Below, piece after piece: positions 48,158 through 58,000 of a stretch of DNA of 64,000 bases (positions within the stretch are counted from its first letter, which is position 1; each line of letters opens with the position of its first letter). A program made the position numbers and the translations under genes. Location: the NCBI RefSeq assembly GCF_002904295.1, contig NZ_PPHG01000094.1, positions 1 to 64,000 on the forward strand. Direction: 5' to 3'. Below the pieces are notes generated by a model that worked only from the letters and a program-made list of their open reading frames with translations, ran no database searches and was not told the DNA's origin. This stretch comes from Amycolatopsis sp. CA-128772. GTDB lineage: Bacteria; Actinomycetota; Actinomycetes; Mycobacteriales; Pseudonocardiaceae.

Positions 48158-48276
48158 GAAGTCCAGGATACGTGCTCAACAGTTGGATGACTTCGCCGCC
48201 GTTCCGGGGAACCTGCCGCTTAGCATTTGCGTCGGCCCGGAGAAGGGTGTTCAAGCCGGGGGGCTTGGGGAGAACG

Positions 48277-50052
48277 ATGGAGCAGTTCGGGCCGTACCGG
48301 ATCGAGGGCCTGCTCGGCCGCGGTGGCATGGGCGAGGTTCACCGCGCCTACGACACCGCGCACGACCGCGTCGTCGCGCTGAAGCTGTTGTCCGACCCCT
48401 TCGTTGCCGACGAAGCCTTCCGCGCGCGGTTCCGCCGCGAGTCGCAGATCGTCGCGCGGCTGCGGGAACCGCACGTGATCCCGATCCACGCCTACGGCGA
48501 GATCGACGGCCGCCTCTACCTCGACATGCGCCTGGTCGAAGGCCGCGACCTCAAGGAGCTCCTCGGAAGCGGCCCGCTCGAGCCCGGGCGGGCCGCCGGC
48601 ATCGTGGCGCAGGTCGCCGGCGCGCTCGACGCCGCGCACGCCGACGGCCTGGTCCACCGGGACGTCAAGCCGTCGAACGTGCTCGTGACGAACGCGGACT
48701 TCGTGTACCTCGTGGACTTCGGCATCGCGCGGTCGATGACCGCCGAAGGCACGTCGATCACCGGCACCGGCAACGTGATCGGCACCCTCGACTACATGGC
48801 GCCGGAACGCTTCGGCGACGCGCCGGTCACCGGGCTCGTCGACGTCTACGCGCTCGCGTGCGTGTTCTTCGAATGCCTCACCGGCCGCCGCCCGTTCCCG
48901 GCCGAGGGCGCGGCCGCGCAGATGGGCGCGCACCTGACCGCGCCGCCGCCCGTGCTGTCCCAGGCGCGGCCGGGTCTGCCGCCGGCCCTGGACGCCGTGG
49001 TGGCGCGCGGCATGGCGAAGCGCCCGGCCGACCGGTACCCGACGGCGAGCGCCTTCGCCGACGCCGTGCGCGCGGCACTGACCGCGCCCGCGCCACCCCT
49101 CCCGACCTGGCAGAAGACTCTGCCGCACGGCACCCCGGCCCCGATGACCCCGCCGCGGCCGATGCCGATCCCGGCGGCGCCGCGTCCGGGTCCGCCGACC
49201 GGCCCGTTCACCGGCCCGCCGACCGGTCCGTTCACCGGCCCGCCGACCGGCCCGTTCACCGGCCCGCCGACCGGCTCGTTCACCGGCCCGCCGACCGGCC
49301 CGTTCACCGGACCGCCGCCGACCGCCCCGCGGCCGCCGAAGTCGCAGCGGAACCGGTGGATCGCGTTGTGCGCCGCCCTGGCCGGAGTCGTCGTGGTGGC
49401 GCTCGTGATCACCTACGTCGTGACGCGGGACCGGACGACCCAGACGGCCGGCCCCGGGCCGTCGACGCCCAATACCGACGTGCGCAGCTCCGAGCCGGTC
49501 TCGGAAACCCCCACGACGGAACCGCCACCGTCCACTTCGGAATCCAAGCCGCCGCACGACACCAAGCTGTACGACCGGCTCCCCGCGGTCTACAAAGGAG
49601 AGACCTGCCGGGACGCGGCGCCGTCCGGTGGTGCCGTGTCCGCGGTCGAGTGCACGGACTCGACGGTCGGCGACGTCCGCTCCGGCAACGTCATCCTGCA
49701 ACAGCCGACCGGCGCCCGGTTCCTGCGTTTCGCCGACGCCGGTTCGATGAACGCCTACTTCCAGGACGTCGTCAAGACGCAGGGCCTGACCCGAAACGAC
49801 GCCCAGGGTGCGTGCCGCCCGAAGAAGGTGCCGAAGATCTGGGGCACGTACTACCGCGCGGAGACGCCGAACCCGCTGCCCGGCGACTACCTGACGTGCT
49901 TCCTCGGCGACCCGGCCCAGCTCGTGTGGACGGACGGGCAGAGCCTGCTGGCCGGCGTCCTGCTCTCCACGAAGGTCACCGACAACGACCGGCTCGACTC
50001 CCTCTACTACTGGTGGAACGAGCAGATCCTCTCCCGGGTGGCGGCGGGCTGA
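48277..50052 (+). CDS. Transmembrane Ser/Thr protein kinase
   Basis: A 591-residue Hanks-type kinase. The kinase domain (about 1-270) has GRGGMGEV, the Lys in VVALKLL, HRDVKPSNV, VDFGIARS and MAPERF. A Pro/Thr/Gly-rich linker follows with five 8-residue repeats (PPTGPFTG type). One membrane segment (about 368-390) separates it from a Cys-containing extracellular domain of about 190 residues with no PASTA repeat. It could sense wall or surface signals. ATG at 48277 follows GGGGAGAAC; an upstream frame extension lacks kinase sequence. Confidence 0.92.
   Translation: MEQFGPYRIEGLLGRGGMGEVHRAYDTAHDRVVALKLLSDPFVADEAFRARFRRESQIVARLREPHVIPIHAYGEIDGRLYLDMRLVEGRDLKELLGSGPLEPGRAAGIVAQVAGALDAAHADGLVHRDVKPSNVLVTNADFVYLVDFGIARSMTAEGTSITGTGNVIGTLDYMAPERFGDAPVTGLVDVYALACVFFECLTGRRPFPAEGAAAQMGAHLTAPPPVLSQARPGLPPALDAVVARGMAKRPADRYPTASAFADAVRAALTAPAPPLPTWQKTLPHGTPAPMTPPRPMPIPAAPRPGPPTGPFTGPPTGPFTGPPTGPFTGPPTGSFTGPPTGPFTGPPPTAPRPPKSQRNRWIALCAALAGVVVVALVITYVVTRDRTTQTAGPGPSTPNTDVRSSEPVSETPTTEPPPSTSESKPPHDTKLYDRLPAVYKGETCRDAAPSGGAVSAVECTDSTVGDVRSGNVILQQPTGARFLRFADAGSMNAYFQDVVKTQGLTRNDAQGACRPKKVPKIWGTYYRAETPNPLPGDYLTCFLGDPAQLVWTDGQSLLAGVLLSTKVTDNDRLDSLYYWWNEQILSRVAAG
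49192..49311 (+). repeat. 24-bp coding repeat in kinase linker
   Basis: Five 24-bp units encode PPTGPFTG-like octapeptides, differing at few bases (one unit has Ser for Pro). Near-identity at DNA level suggests recent expansion or gene conversion, so linker length may vary between strains. Confidence 0.75.
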
Positions 50053-50146
50053 CCGGGCGTTTGCGCTGGTCCCCGCCGTGATCACCCGGGCAGCGGATTG
50101 ATCGCCGGGTGGGGAACTGGCTGAATACGTCGGGAGAGGGGGCAAA

Positions 50147-50165
50147 ACCGGCAGCGTCTGCCGGT
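50147..50165. promoter_or_regulatory. 19-bp palindrome upstream of the first SGNH gene
   Basis: ACCGGCAG-CGT-CTGCCGGT, perfect arms of 8 bp, in the 204-bp gap between the kinase gene and the long secreted-hydrolase gene. A candidate regulator site; no family is assigned. Confidence 0.35.
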
Positions 50166-50185
50166 CGTCATCCGCTGGGGGTTCC

Positions 50186-50212
50186 ACACCGCGTCCGCTG
50201 CCGGCGCGGTGT
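50186..50212 (+). terminator. Weak terminator-like hairpin after the kinase gene
   Basis: ACACCGC (50186-50192) pairs with GCGGTGT (50206-50212) and is followed by TTTCC. It could end kinase transcription before the SGNH gene, whose start is 45 bp further on. Confidence 0.4.
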
Positions 50213-50256
50213 TTTCCGTGCGAGCGGTTTCGCGCCCACTGCATCGAGGGGGATCA

Positions 50257-53200
50257 GTGAGTTCCAGTCGTCCGCGGTTCCGATGGGCGGCCGCGTTCGC
50301 GGTCGCGCTTTCGGTCAGCGCCGCCGTCTCGGGGCCGGCCTCCGCCGCGCCCAAGGTCCAAAATCCGGAAACCGACACCCGGGCCGTGGCCCCGCCGCGG
50401 GCCACCGCCCGCAGCGTCGGGGCCGGCGAACGGGCGCCCGGCTGGGAACGTTCGGCCGACCGGGCCTGGACGAGCAGCGGTGACGCGGACGGCTTCCACC
50501 TCCTGGTCGCCGACGAGGCGAAGGCGTACGAGTGGCACACCGTCGCCACGCTGTCCGAGCCCGGCTTCGACGCCGACGCGTGGATCGGCAACGTCTGCGT
50601 GACCGGCTCGGCCCACCGCGCGGTCGTCGCGTACGCCCCGCGCACCTTCACCAACAAGACCGAGCTCTTCGACCGCGGCGCGTTCACCGCCGTCGTCGAC
50701 CTCGACACCGGGGCGGTGCGGAAGCTGCCGGTCCGGACCAGCCTCGCCTACTTCAACCCCTCCTGCGGCACCGGCGATTCCGCCGTGCTGACGCAGGCCG
50801 GCGACGAAGACCTCGGGAAGACCCGGCTGCTGCGCCTTGACGCGGCGTCCGGCAAGCTCGCCGCGCCCATCGACGTCGCCGGGCAGCTGACGTCGGCGGT
50901 GCCGACGGCGCACGGCCTGATCGGCGCGACCAAGGACGCGCTCGTCCGCATCACCGACCGCGGCGCTCTGCAGCGGGTCGCCCCGGCGTCCGGGGTGCCC
51001 TACGCGCTGGCCGCCGACGCCGACGGCGGCGTGGTCTACCTCGACCACGACGGGACGCAGAACGCCAAGGTCCGCCGGGCGGAGATCGCCGGCGACGGCT
51101 CGGTCGCCACCCGGACCCTCGCCACCGGCGCGCGGACCGCGCTGGGCGTGACCTCGGGCCGGGGCGGCCGGGTGGCCGTCACCGGCGTGAAGAAGGCCAC
51201 CGGCGTGAAGCTGCCCGCCGCCGTCTCGCTGCTCGACGTGCCGAAGGAGGCGACGGTGTCCACCGAAGGGCGGCTCGCCGTCACCGAGGTGGTCAAGCCG
51301 GGCGCGCCCGACCCGCGGCTGGCGCCCACCGGCGCCCAGGCCGTCAACATCACCGCCACTGTCCTGCCCAACCGCAAGCAGGTCACGCTGGTCGCCGGCA
51401 CGGACACCGCCCCGGCGGCCGGGCGCGTGACGAGCCCGGCGCCGGCCGGCGCCGCGGCGGGGGCGACCACCAACGGCAGCCCCACCGACCCGTCCGACTC
51501 GGCCGACCGCTACTGCAGCGTGCCTCGCAACGACCCGCGCAACCAGGCGATGCAGCCGAAACCCCGGCAGGTCGAATGGGCGGTCGACCAGGCCGTCCGC
51601 GGCGCGCTGACGGTGCAGCGCCCGGCGAACTGGAAGAACCTCGGCATGCCGGCCTACACGCCCCAGGGCCTGTTCCCCAAGGTCGACCTGGCCGGCGGCG
51701 GGTTCGTGCCCGCGCAGGTGCTGCTCGGCATCACGGCGCAGGAGTCGAACATGTGGCAGGCCGCGCGGTCCTCGGTGCCCGGCACCACCGGCAACCCGCT
51801 GATCGGCAATTACTACGGCATCAACTACTACAACGGCACGGAGGCCGACGACTGGACGATCGACTGGGCGAAGGCCGACTGCGGCTACGGCGTCACGCAG
51901 GTCACCGACCACATGCGCTTGGCGGGCAAGGAGAAAGGCCCGGGCGACGAGGCGTGGCCGCTGCCGACGCAGCGGGCCGTGGCGCTGGACTTCGCCGCGA
52001 ACGTGGCCGCCGGCGCCCAGATCATCTCGAACAAGTGGAACGAGGTCCGGGGCGCGGGCCTGGTCGTCAACAACGGTGACGTGTCCCGGATCGAGAACTG
52101 GTTCTTCGCGATCTGGGCCTACAACTCCGGTTTCCACCCCGCGTCCGGGTCGGCGCCCTGGGGACTCGGCTGGGGCAACAACCCGGCGAACCCGCGGTTC
52201 CTCGACAGCCGGCTCCCGTTCCTCGAGTACTCCTACGCCGACGCGGCGCACCCGCAGTACTGGCCGTACCCGGAAAAGGTGCTCGGCTGGGCCGGGCACC
52301 CGGTCAACCTGATCGAGACGCCGGGCACCATGGTCGCCGGCTTCCGGCCGTCGTGGTGGAACACCGTGGACAACCGGCTCGCGGTCAAGCCGCCGGTGAA
52401 CCAGTTCTGCGACGACAGCAACGAATGCCACCCGGGAGAGAAGAACGTGCCGGACTACGCGGGCACGGGTCCGGACGACCCGGGCAACGTCGTCGGCGAA
52501 CCGGCCGGCCCGTGCGCGCACAAGACCGGCGGGAAGTTCGACCTCAAGTGCTGGTACCACCAGCCGAACACGTGGAAGCCGGACTGCGACTCCTCGTGCG
52601 GCTACGAACTGCTCCGGTTCGATCCCGGCTACGCCTACCAGGAAGACGCCAACAGTTACCCGCCGAACTGCGAAACCCAGGGCCTGCCGTCGAACGCGCT
52701 GATCGTCGACGACGCGAACGGTGCCCCGTCCGTCCGGAGCAACTGCGGGCAACCGTGGAACAACGCGGGCAGCTTCCAGCTCGGTTACGCCGACGACGGC
52801 ACCGGGCACTACCCGGGGAAGGTCGACACGCACCAGCTCGGCGGCGGCTTCGGCGGCCACTTCTACTTCGGCCACACGCGCACGTCGTCGGTCGAAGGCG
52901 GCCGGCTGAAGGTGACCGGGACGTGGTCGCTGGACAACCCGCTCAACGCCTGGGCGCGGGTCATGGTGCACTTGCCGGACGTCGGCGCCCAGACGCAGCA
53001 GGCGCGCTACGACATCAGCCTGGGCAACGGCCAGCAGCGGCACCGGTACCTCAACCAGCAGATCCAGCGCAACGGCTGGGTGTCGATCGGGGTGTACCCG
53101 TTCGCCGGGCGGCCGAGCGTCTCGCTGAGCTCGCAGACCGAGGACGGCACCGGCGACGTCGACGTCGCCTGGGACGCGATCGCGTTCCAGCCGCTGCCGG

Positions 53201-54189
53201 GCAAACCGGCGAACATCGTGGCGGCGCTGGGCGACTCCTACTCCTCGGGCGAGGGCGCCGGCAACTACGCGACCGAGTCCGACGCCAACCACGGCAACGC
53301 CGAGTGGAACGCCTGCCGCCGCAGCGCCAACGCCTGGCCTCGCAAGATGGTGATCCCCGGCTCGGGCGGCCCGCTGGGCACGCTGTCCGACCAGTGGAAC
53401 ACGAACAACGAACTCGGGTTCGTCGCCTGTTCCGGGGCGTGGACGTGGAACGTGTCCGGGCGGTGGAACGGTTCGGGCTCGATCCCGACGTCCTGGATCC
53501 ACCCGGAGCAGTACGAGAAGGGCGACGGCCAGTTCCACGAGATCAACCAGGTCGCCTCCGGGGTGCTGACGCCGGAAACCACGCTGGTGACCCTGTCGAT
53601 CGGCGGCAACGACGAGAACGCGTTCGTCGACGCCCTGATGGACTGCGCGTCGATCACCAACTGCGCCGACGACGAGTACCTGCCGAAGTACAAGGCCATC
53701 GTCGACCGCACGAAGACGCGGATCGCCGACTCGATCCGCGCCGTCCGCGGTGAAGCGCCGAACGCGCAGATCGTCCTGGTGGCGTACCCGGAACCGTTGA
53801 GCCGCACGGTGAAGTGCGGCGGTTCCTGGTACTTCGACCTGACCGAGGTGCACGCGATCGCCGAGCTGACCAACTACGTCCGCGACAAGGAGGCCGAGGC
53901 CGTCGCGCAGCTGCGCGGCGAAGGCATCAAGGTGGACGCGGCCGACCCGATCGGCGCGTTCGTCGGCCACGGCGGCTGCGACGGCACGGAGTGGATCAAC
54001 AAGATCGTCCTCGGCCCCAACGGCGAGGGTGACTTCCACAACGGGGACAACCCGTCACCGTTCTGCTTCTGGGACATCCTGGGCGGAGCGTGCCTGAGCC
54101 GCGAAATGTTCCATCCCAACGCGGCCGGGACGACGGGCTACGCTCAGGTCATGGAAGCGCGCCTGACCCAGCTCCACTACCCGAGCTGA
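50257..54189 (+). CDS. Giant secreted SGNH hydrolase with lysozyme-like and golvesin-like regions, copy A
   Basis: A 1,310-residue exported protein. A signal peptide (about 1-31, ending ASA) precedes a propeller-like region (about 60-360), a linker, a lysozyme/transglycosylase-like region (about 450-700, with LLGITAQESNMWQAA, the Glu being the candidate acid), a Cys-rich stretch, a golvesin C-terminal-like carbohydrate-binding region (about 870-985) and a C-terminal SGNH esterase with GDSYSSGEG (about 991), GGND and FHPN (about 1284). GTG at 50257 follows GAGGGGGATCA. Likely acts on wall glycan and acyl groups; activity is inferred. Confidence 0.85.
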   Translation: MSSSRPRFRWAAAFAVALSVSAAVSGPASAAPKVQNPETDTRAVAPPRATARSVGAGERAPGWERSADRAWTSSGDADGFHLLVADEAKAYEWHTVATLSEPGFDADAWIGNVCVTGSAHRAVVAYAPRTFTNKTELFDRGAFTAVVDLDTGAVRKLPVRTSLAYFNPSCGTGDSAVLTQAGDEDLGKTRLLRLDAASGKLAAPIDVAGQLTSAVPTAHGLIGATKDALVRITDRGALQRVAPASGVPYALAADADGGVVYLDHDGTQNAKVRRAEIAGDGSVATRTLATGARTALGVTSGRGGRVAVTGVKKATGVKLPAAVSLLDVPKEATVSTEGRLAVTEVVKPGAPDPRLAPTGAQAVNITATVLPNRKQVTLVAGTDTAPAAGRVTSPAPAGAAAGATTNGSPTDPSDSADRYCSVPRNDPRNQAMQPKPRQVEWAVDQAVRGALTVQRPANWKNLGMPAYTPQGLFPKVDLAGGGFVPAQVLLGITAQESNMWQAARSSVPGTTGNPLIGNYYGINYYNGTEADDWTIDWAKADCGYGVTQVTDHMRLAGKEKGPGDEAWPLPTQRAVALDFAANVAAGAQIISNKWNEVRGAGLVVNNGDVSRIENWFFAIWAYNSGFHPASGSAPWGLGWGNNPANPRFLDSRLPFLEYSYADAAHPQYWPYPEKVLGWAGHPVNLIETPGTMVAGFRPSWWNTVDNRLAVKPPVNQFCDDSNECHPGEKNVPDYAGTGPDDPGNVVGEPAGPCAHKTGGKFDLKCWYHQPNTWKPDCDSSCGYELLRFDPGYAYQEDANSYPPNCETQGLPSNALIVDDANGAPSVRSNCGQPWNNAGSFQLGYADDGTGHYPGKVDTHQLGGGFGGHFYFGHTRTSSVEGGRLKVTGTWSLDNPLNAWARVMVHLPDVGAQTQQARYDISLGNGQQRHRYLNQQIQRNGWVSIGVYPFAGRPSVSLSSQTEDGTGDVDVAWDAIAFQPLPGKPANIVAALGDSYSSGEGAGNYATESDANHGNAEWNACRRSANAWPRKMVIPGSGGPLGTLSDQWNTNNELGFVACSGAWTWNVSGRWNGSGSIPTSWIHPEQYEKGDGQFHEINQVASGVLTPETTLVTLSIGGNDENAFVDALMDCASITNCADDEYLPKYKAIVDRTKTRIADSIRAVRGEAPNAQIVLVAYPEPLSRTVKCGGSWYFDLTEVHAIAELTNYVRDKEAEAVAQLRGEGIKVDAADPIGAFVGHGGCDGTEWINKIVLGPNGEGDFHNGDNPSPFCFWDILGGACLSREMFHPNAAGTTGYAQVMEARLTQLHYPS

Positions 54190-54196
54190 CGACCTG

Positions 54197-54607
54197 ATGA
54201 CGGAACCGGGACGGCGGGCGAAGCCCCTGCTCTTCTGGCTGCTCTTCGGCGTGTTCCTGGCCGGAGCGGCGGGAGTGGTGTGGGTCTTCACCGTCGTCCC
54301 GGCCCGCGTGCAGGACAAGGGCACGGAACCGCACGTGGTCGGCACGGAGGCCCCGGAGATCGCGGTCCGGCTGGAGAAGCTGACCCCGGCGGAGCGAGCG
54401 CAGGACGCCTCGCTCCGCCGTGCGGCATCCATCGACGGCGCGGCGGCAACGCAGATCGAGCGGAACACCGAGGCGGCGACGGTGGTCGTCCGGCTCGTGT
54501 CGCCGGACCCGGACCAGCGCGTGTGTTACGCGTTCGCGGTCCCGCCGGCGGCCGGCACAGCCGTGCGCTACGACCGGTTGCCGAGCTGCCCGGCGGTCGG
54601 CCCGTGA
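54197..54607 (+). CDS. Small membrane-anchored partner of SGNH copy A
   Basis: A 136-residue protein with a cytoplasmic tail of about 10 residues, one membrane segment (about 11-31, LLFWLLFGVFLAGAAGVVWV) and an external domain. The end, VVVRLVSPDPDQRVCYAFAV...LPSCP, has two Cys that could pair. Its position, 7 bp after SGNH copy A, mirrors the small gene after copy B, and the C-terminal pattern is alike. Unknown function. ATG at 54197. Confidence 0.7.
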   Translation: MTEPGRRAKPLLFWLLFGVFLAGAAGVVWVFTVVPARVQDKGTEPHVVGTEAPEIAVRLEKLTPAERAQDASLRRAASIDGAAATQIERNTEAATVVVRLVSPDPDQRVCYAFAVPPAAGTAVRYDRLPSCPAVGP

Positions 54608-54610
54608 GCG

Positions 54611-55060
54611 TCAGCTGGTCTTGACGACCTCGTCGAGACCGGGACTGAAGGAGGGATCCGCCGGGCACGGCCGGTCGGCCAGGGTCACCGGACCGGTCCG
54701 GGCGTCCCGGCTGACGTAGGCGACGCAGAGCCGGACCCGGTGTTCCTGGCCCTGGTCGGACCACGGCTCGTCGAAGCGGGTGCGAACCTCGAACCCGTTG
54801 CCCTGCACCGTCCTTTCGCTGGGGTTCGGCGGGCTGAGGTACGCCGACACCCGCTGCGCCGCCTGGCCCGGGTCGGCGTTGCGGGTCGCCGGATCCGCGA
54901 CGATGTCGGCCAGGTCCTTGGCCGCCTGGCCGCGGACGGTGCCGATGGCGTGTTCGCGGGCGGCGCTCCTGGCGTGGTCCGAGACGGCCTGGCAGGCCGC
55001 GGGAACAGCGAACAGGACGATTGCCGCCGTTCCCGCTCCCGCGACCAGCCGCCATTTCAT
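54611..55060 (-). CDS. Small secreted/anchored partner of SGNH copy B
   Basis: A 149-residue protein with an N-terminal hydrophobic segment (about 5-22, VAGAGTAAIVLFAVPAAC) acting as signal or anchor, and an external domain with FEVRTRFDEPW, RVRLCVAYVSRD and RPCPADP. It is 9 bp downstream of SGNH copy B and converges with its counterpart gene, 3 bp apart. The VxLC.AY...CP pattern resembles VCYAF...CP of the other small gene, suggesting distant paralogy. ATG at 55060. Confidence 0.7.
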   Translation of the reverse strand: MKWRLVAGAGTAAIVLFAVPAACQAVSDHARSAAREHAIGTVRGQAAKDLADIVADPATRNADPGQAAQRVSAYLSPPNPSERTVQGNGFEVRTRFDEPWSDQGQEHRVRLCVAYVSRDARTGPVTLADRPCPADPSFSPGLDEVVKTS

Positions 55061-55069
55061 TTTCCGAGA

Positions 55070-58000
55070 TTACCAGTCGTGCAATGTCCGCTCAAGAACC
55101 TGGGCGTACAGCGTCGAGCCGTATTCGTTGGGGTGGAAGGATTGCTGGCTCGCCGGCTGCCTGGCGTCCCCCTGCGAGAACCGGGTGACGAGCCCGTGAA
55201 CCGCTTCCCCGGTACCGCAGGCACCCTTGCCGTCGAACAGCGGAACGGGGTCGGCGAACCGGATGTTCATCCCGCCGTCACGCAGTTTCGTCACCTCCTG
55301 GGACTGGAGGTCGTGGAGGCGGCCGGCGATGCCGCGGAACCACGTGATCGAACTGCCGCCGAACAGCGTGGTGCAGGGCATGGCGTTCTCGATGGGTTGC
55401 GGGTAACCCATGAAAAGCAGGGCCGCGTTCGGGGCCCGGTCGGTCACGTTCTGGATGGTCTTTTCCATGGCCGGGATGACGTCACTGGTCAGCAGCGCGG
55501 GAATCGTCTGGGAAACCGGTTTTCCGTCGTTGTCGAGTGACATGTTTTCGCACGAGCCGCCCACGTGCGCGGGAATGTACGTCACGCAGTTGTGGAGGAT
55601 GTCCGTGAACCGCGCGTCGTTTCCGCCGATCGACAACGTGACCAGGTTGGTGTACTGGTCGAGATAGCCCTGGTCGACCTGGGCCGGTTCACCGTATTCG
55701 CCCGGGTCACCCGGCCAGACGTTGTGGCCGCGCGCGCCTTGGCAGGCCGTCAGGTGGTAGTCGAGCGAGGGGTCGAAGGTGTCCGACCGGCTGCCGATGC
55801 TCTGCCCGGGGTTGTCGCTCAGCTTGCCCAGGCGCGACCACGCGTCGCTGGACCGGTGGCACGCGTTGCGCAGGGCGTTGTTGGTCCCGTCGTGGTCGGT
55901 CTCCCGGTAGTAGGCCCAGGAATCGTCGGGGGTGGCCCCTTCGCCGGACGAGTACGAGTCGCCCATCGCGACGACCTGGTTCGCGGGCTTGCCGGGCAGC
56001 GGCTGGAAGGCGACGGCGTCCCAGGAGACGTCGTCGACGCCGTCGGGCAGGTCGCCGATGTAGTTCTTGTGCGTCACGTTGTCCAGGGACACGCTGGGTA
56101 CGCCGGAGAACTTGAACGCGCCGAGCGAACGCCAGCTGCCGGCCTGCGGGTGCCGGTTTTCGTCGAGGTAGCCCCCTTCCGAGACCGAGCGCAGCGGCGA
56201 GGTGCTGTCCGAGCCGTTGACCCGGTACCACGCCTGCGGGGTGGCCGCGCCGTGGTCCGGGACGTAGACCAGCACCCGGGCCCAGCCGTTGATCGCCTGG
56301 TCGAGCGTCCAGGTCCCGGTGACCTTGTGCTTGGCGTTGACCAGGGTGTCCTTCCAGGTGTGGGCGAACCAGAAGTGCCCGCGGTAGCCGGTGTCGAGCT
56401 GGTGGAAGTCGATCTTCGACGGGTAGTTGCCCGCGTTGTCGGGGGCGAAGCTGAACGACAGCGAGCCGTGGCTGGTCGCGCCCGCGCCGCAGCCGTTCCT
56501 GGTCCGGGTGCCCGGCGCGACGTCGTCGACGATCAGGAAGCCGCTCGAACCCGCCGGGGCCGAGCAGTCCGCCTTGTAGAACTGCCCCGGCTGGGGCTCG
56601 GCTTCGCCCGGCGAGTGGATCACGGCTTCGGTGCCGAGCAGGGCCGCGCTGCGCTGCCACGCCGACGACGAGTGCCAGAAGCAGGCGAGGTCGTCACGGA
56701 GGCAGTGGCTGGCCACCGTGCCCGGGAAGTTGCCGGGCACGTGGGTCTGGGCCGGGTCGCACCCGTTCTGCGCGGGCGCGCAGAACGTCAGGAGGGCCGG
56801 CACGCTGGGCTTCCCGTTCGGGAACGCGGCCTTCACGAAGGTGGCGCCGTACTGGCCCGTCGACCAGTTGTAGCGGACCAGCGAGTTCTTCGCGAAGCCG
56901 ATGACCCGCTCCGGGTAGGTCCAGTCCGCCGGGTGCTTGGCGTCGTTACAGTTGCCGTTCGCGTCCTGCTGTTCCTTCTTGCAGCTGGTCAGGTTGTCCA
57001 GGAAGCCTTTGCGGTCCTGGATCAGGTCCTGGTTGGCCGTGTTGTTGGACCAGCCGAGCCCGTAGACGTCCGGGTGGCTGTTGGGGTCGGTCGGGTCGTT
57101 CAGCTTGTGCCAGCCGCTGTTGTAGGCCCAGAGCGCGAACCACCAGTTTTCGATGTACCGCGGGTCGGCGTTGTTCGCGACCACCCCGAGGTCCTTCATC
57201 TGGTTCCACTTGTCGATCAGGATGTTCAGCCCGGCGGCGATGTTGGCCGCGTAGTCCACGGTGAGCGCCACCTGCTGGTCGTGGCTGTACACCGTGGTGC
57301 CGTCGCCGACGGTCATGCCGGTGGTGACCTGGGTCGCGCCGTAGCCGCAGTCGGCCCTGGCGAAGTTCACCGAGTCCACGCCGACGTTGCGGCCGTAGAA
57401 GCCGCCCTGCTCGAAGTTCCCGCTCTCGCCGTCGACGGCGTGCGGGCTCGCCTGCCACATGTTGGATTCCTGGGCCATGATGCCCAGCAGGACCTGGGCC
57501 GGCACCAGGCCGCCGCCGCGGAGGGCGTGCATCGGGAAGAGCCCCTGCGGCGAGTACGCGGGCAGGGTGGAACCGTTGTACCCGGCGGGCCGGGCCGCCG
57601 TGAGCGCCCCCTTGACGGCGAGGTCCGCGGCCCACTCGGCCATCTGCGGGGTTTCCTGCAGCGACTGGATGCGCGGGTCGTTGCGCGGGATCGCGCACTT
57701 GCGGTTCGGGTCGGTGGTGTCGTCGCCGGTACCGGACGGCTGGGCGCCGCCGGGGCCCGCGGTCTTCGCCACGGCGGGCGAGTCGGCGTTGCCCTGGTCC
57801 GGGTGCAGCGCGGCGGGCGTCACCTCGAACTCCGGCTCGGCGCCGGTCGCCGGCACCCGCGCGGCGATCCGCACCGGCGTGCCGCCGGCGGGCCGTGGCG
57901 CGGAGCCCGGCGCGGCCGGGTTGCCGGGCAGCGCGGAGTCGACGCCGAAGGCGCCGGTGGTGGAGAGTTCCGCGTCGGCGGGCACCTTCGCCGCCTGCCA

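Noticed and set aside
50254-54039. Very long antisense open frame (about 1,260 codons) opposite SGNH copy A; similar ones at 55565-59233, 7046-9193 and 11178-12989
   Set aside because: High-GC third positions suppress stops on the opposite strand. The predicted proteins are Arg/Asp/Val-rich with no domain, while the sense frames have clear motifs.
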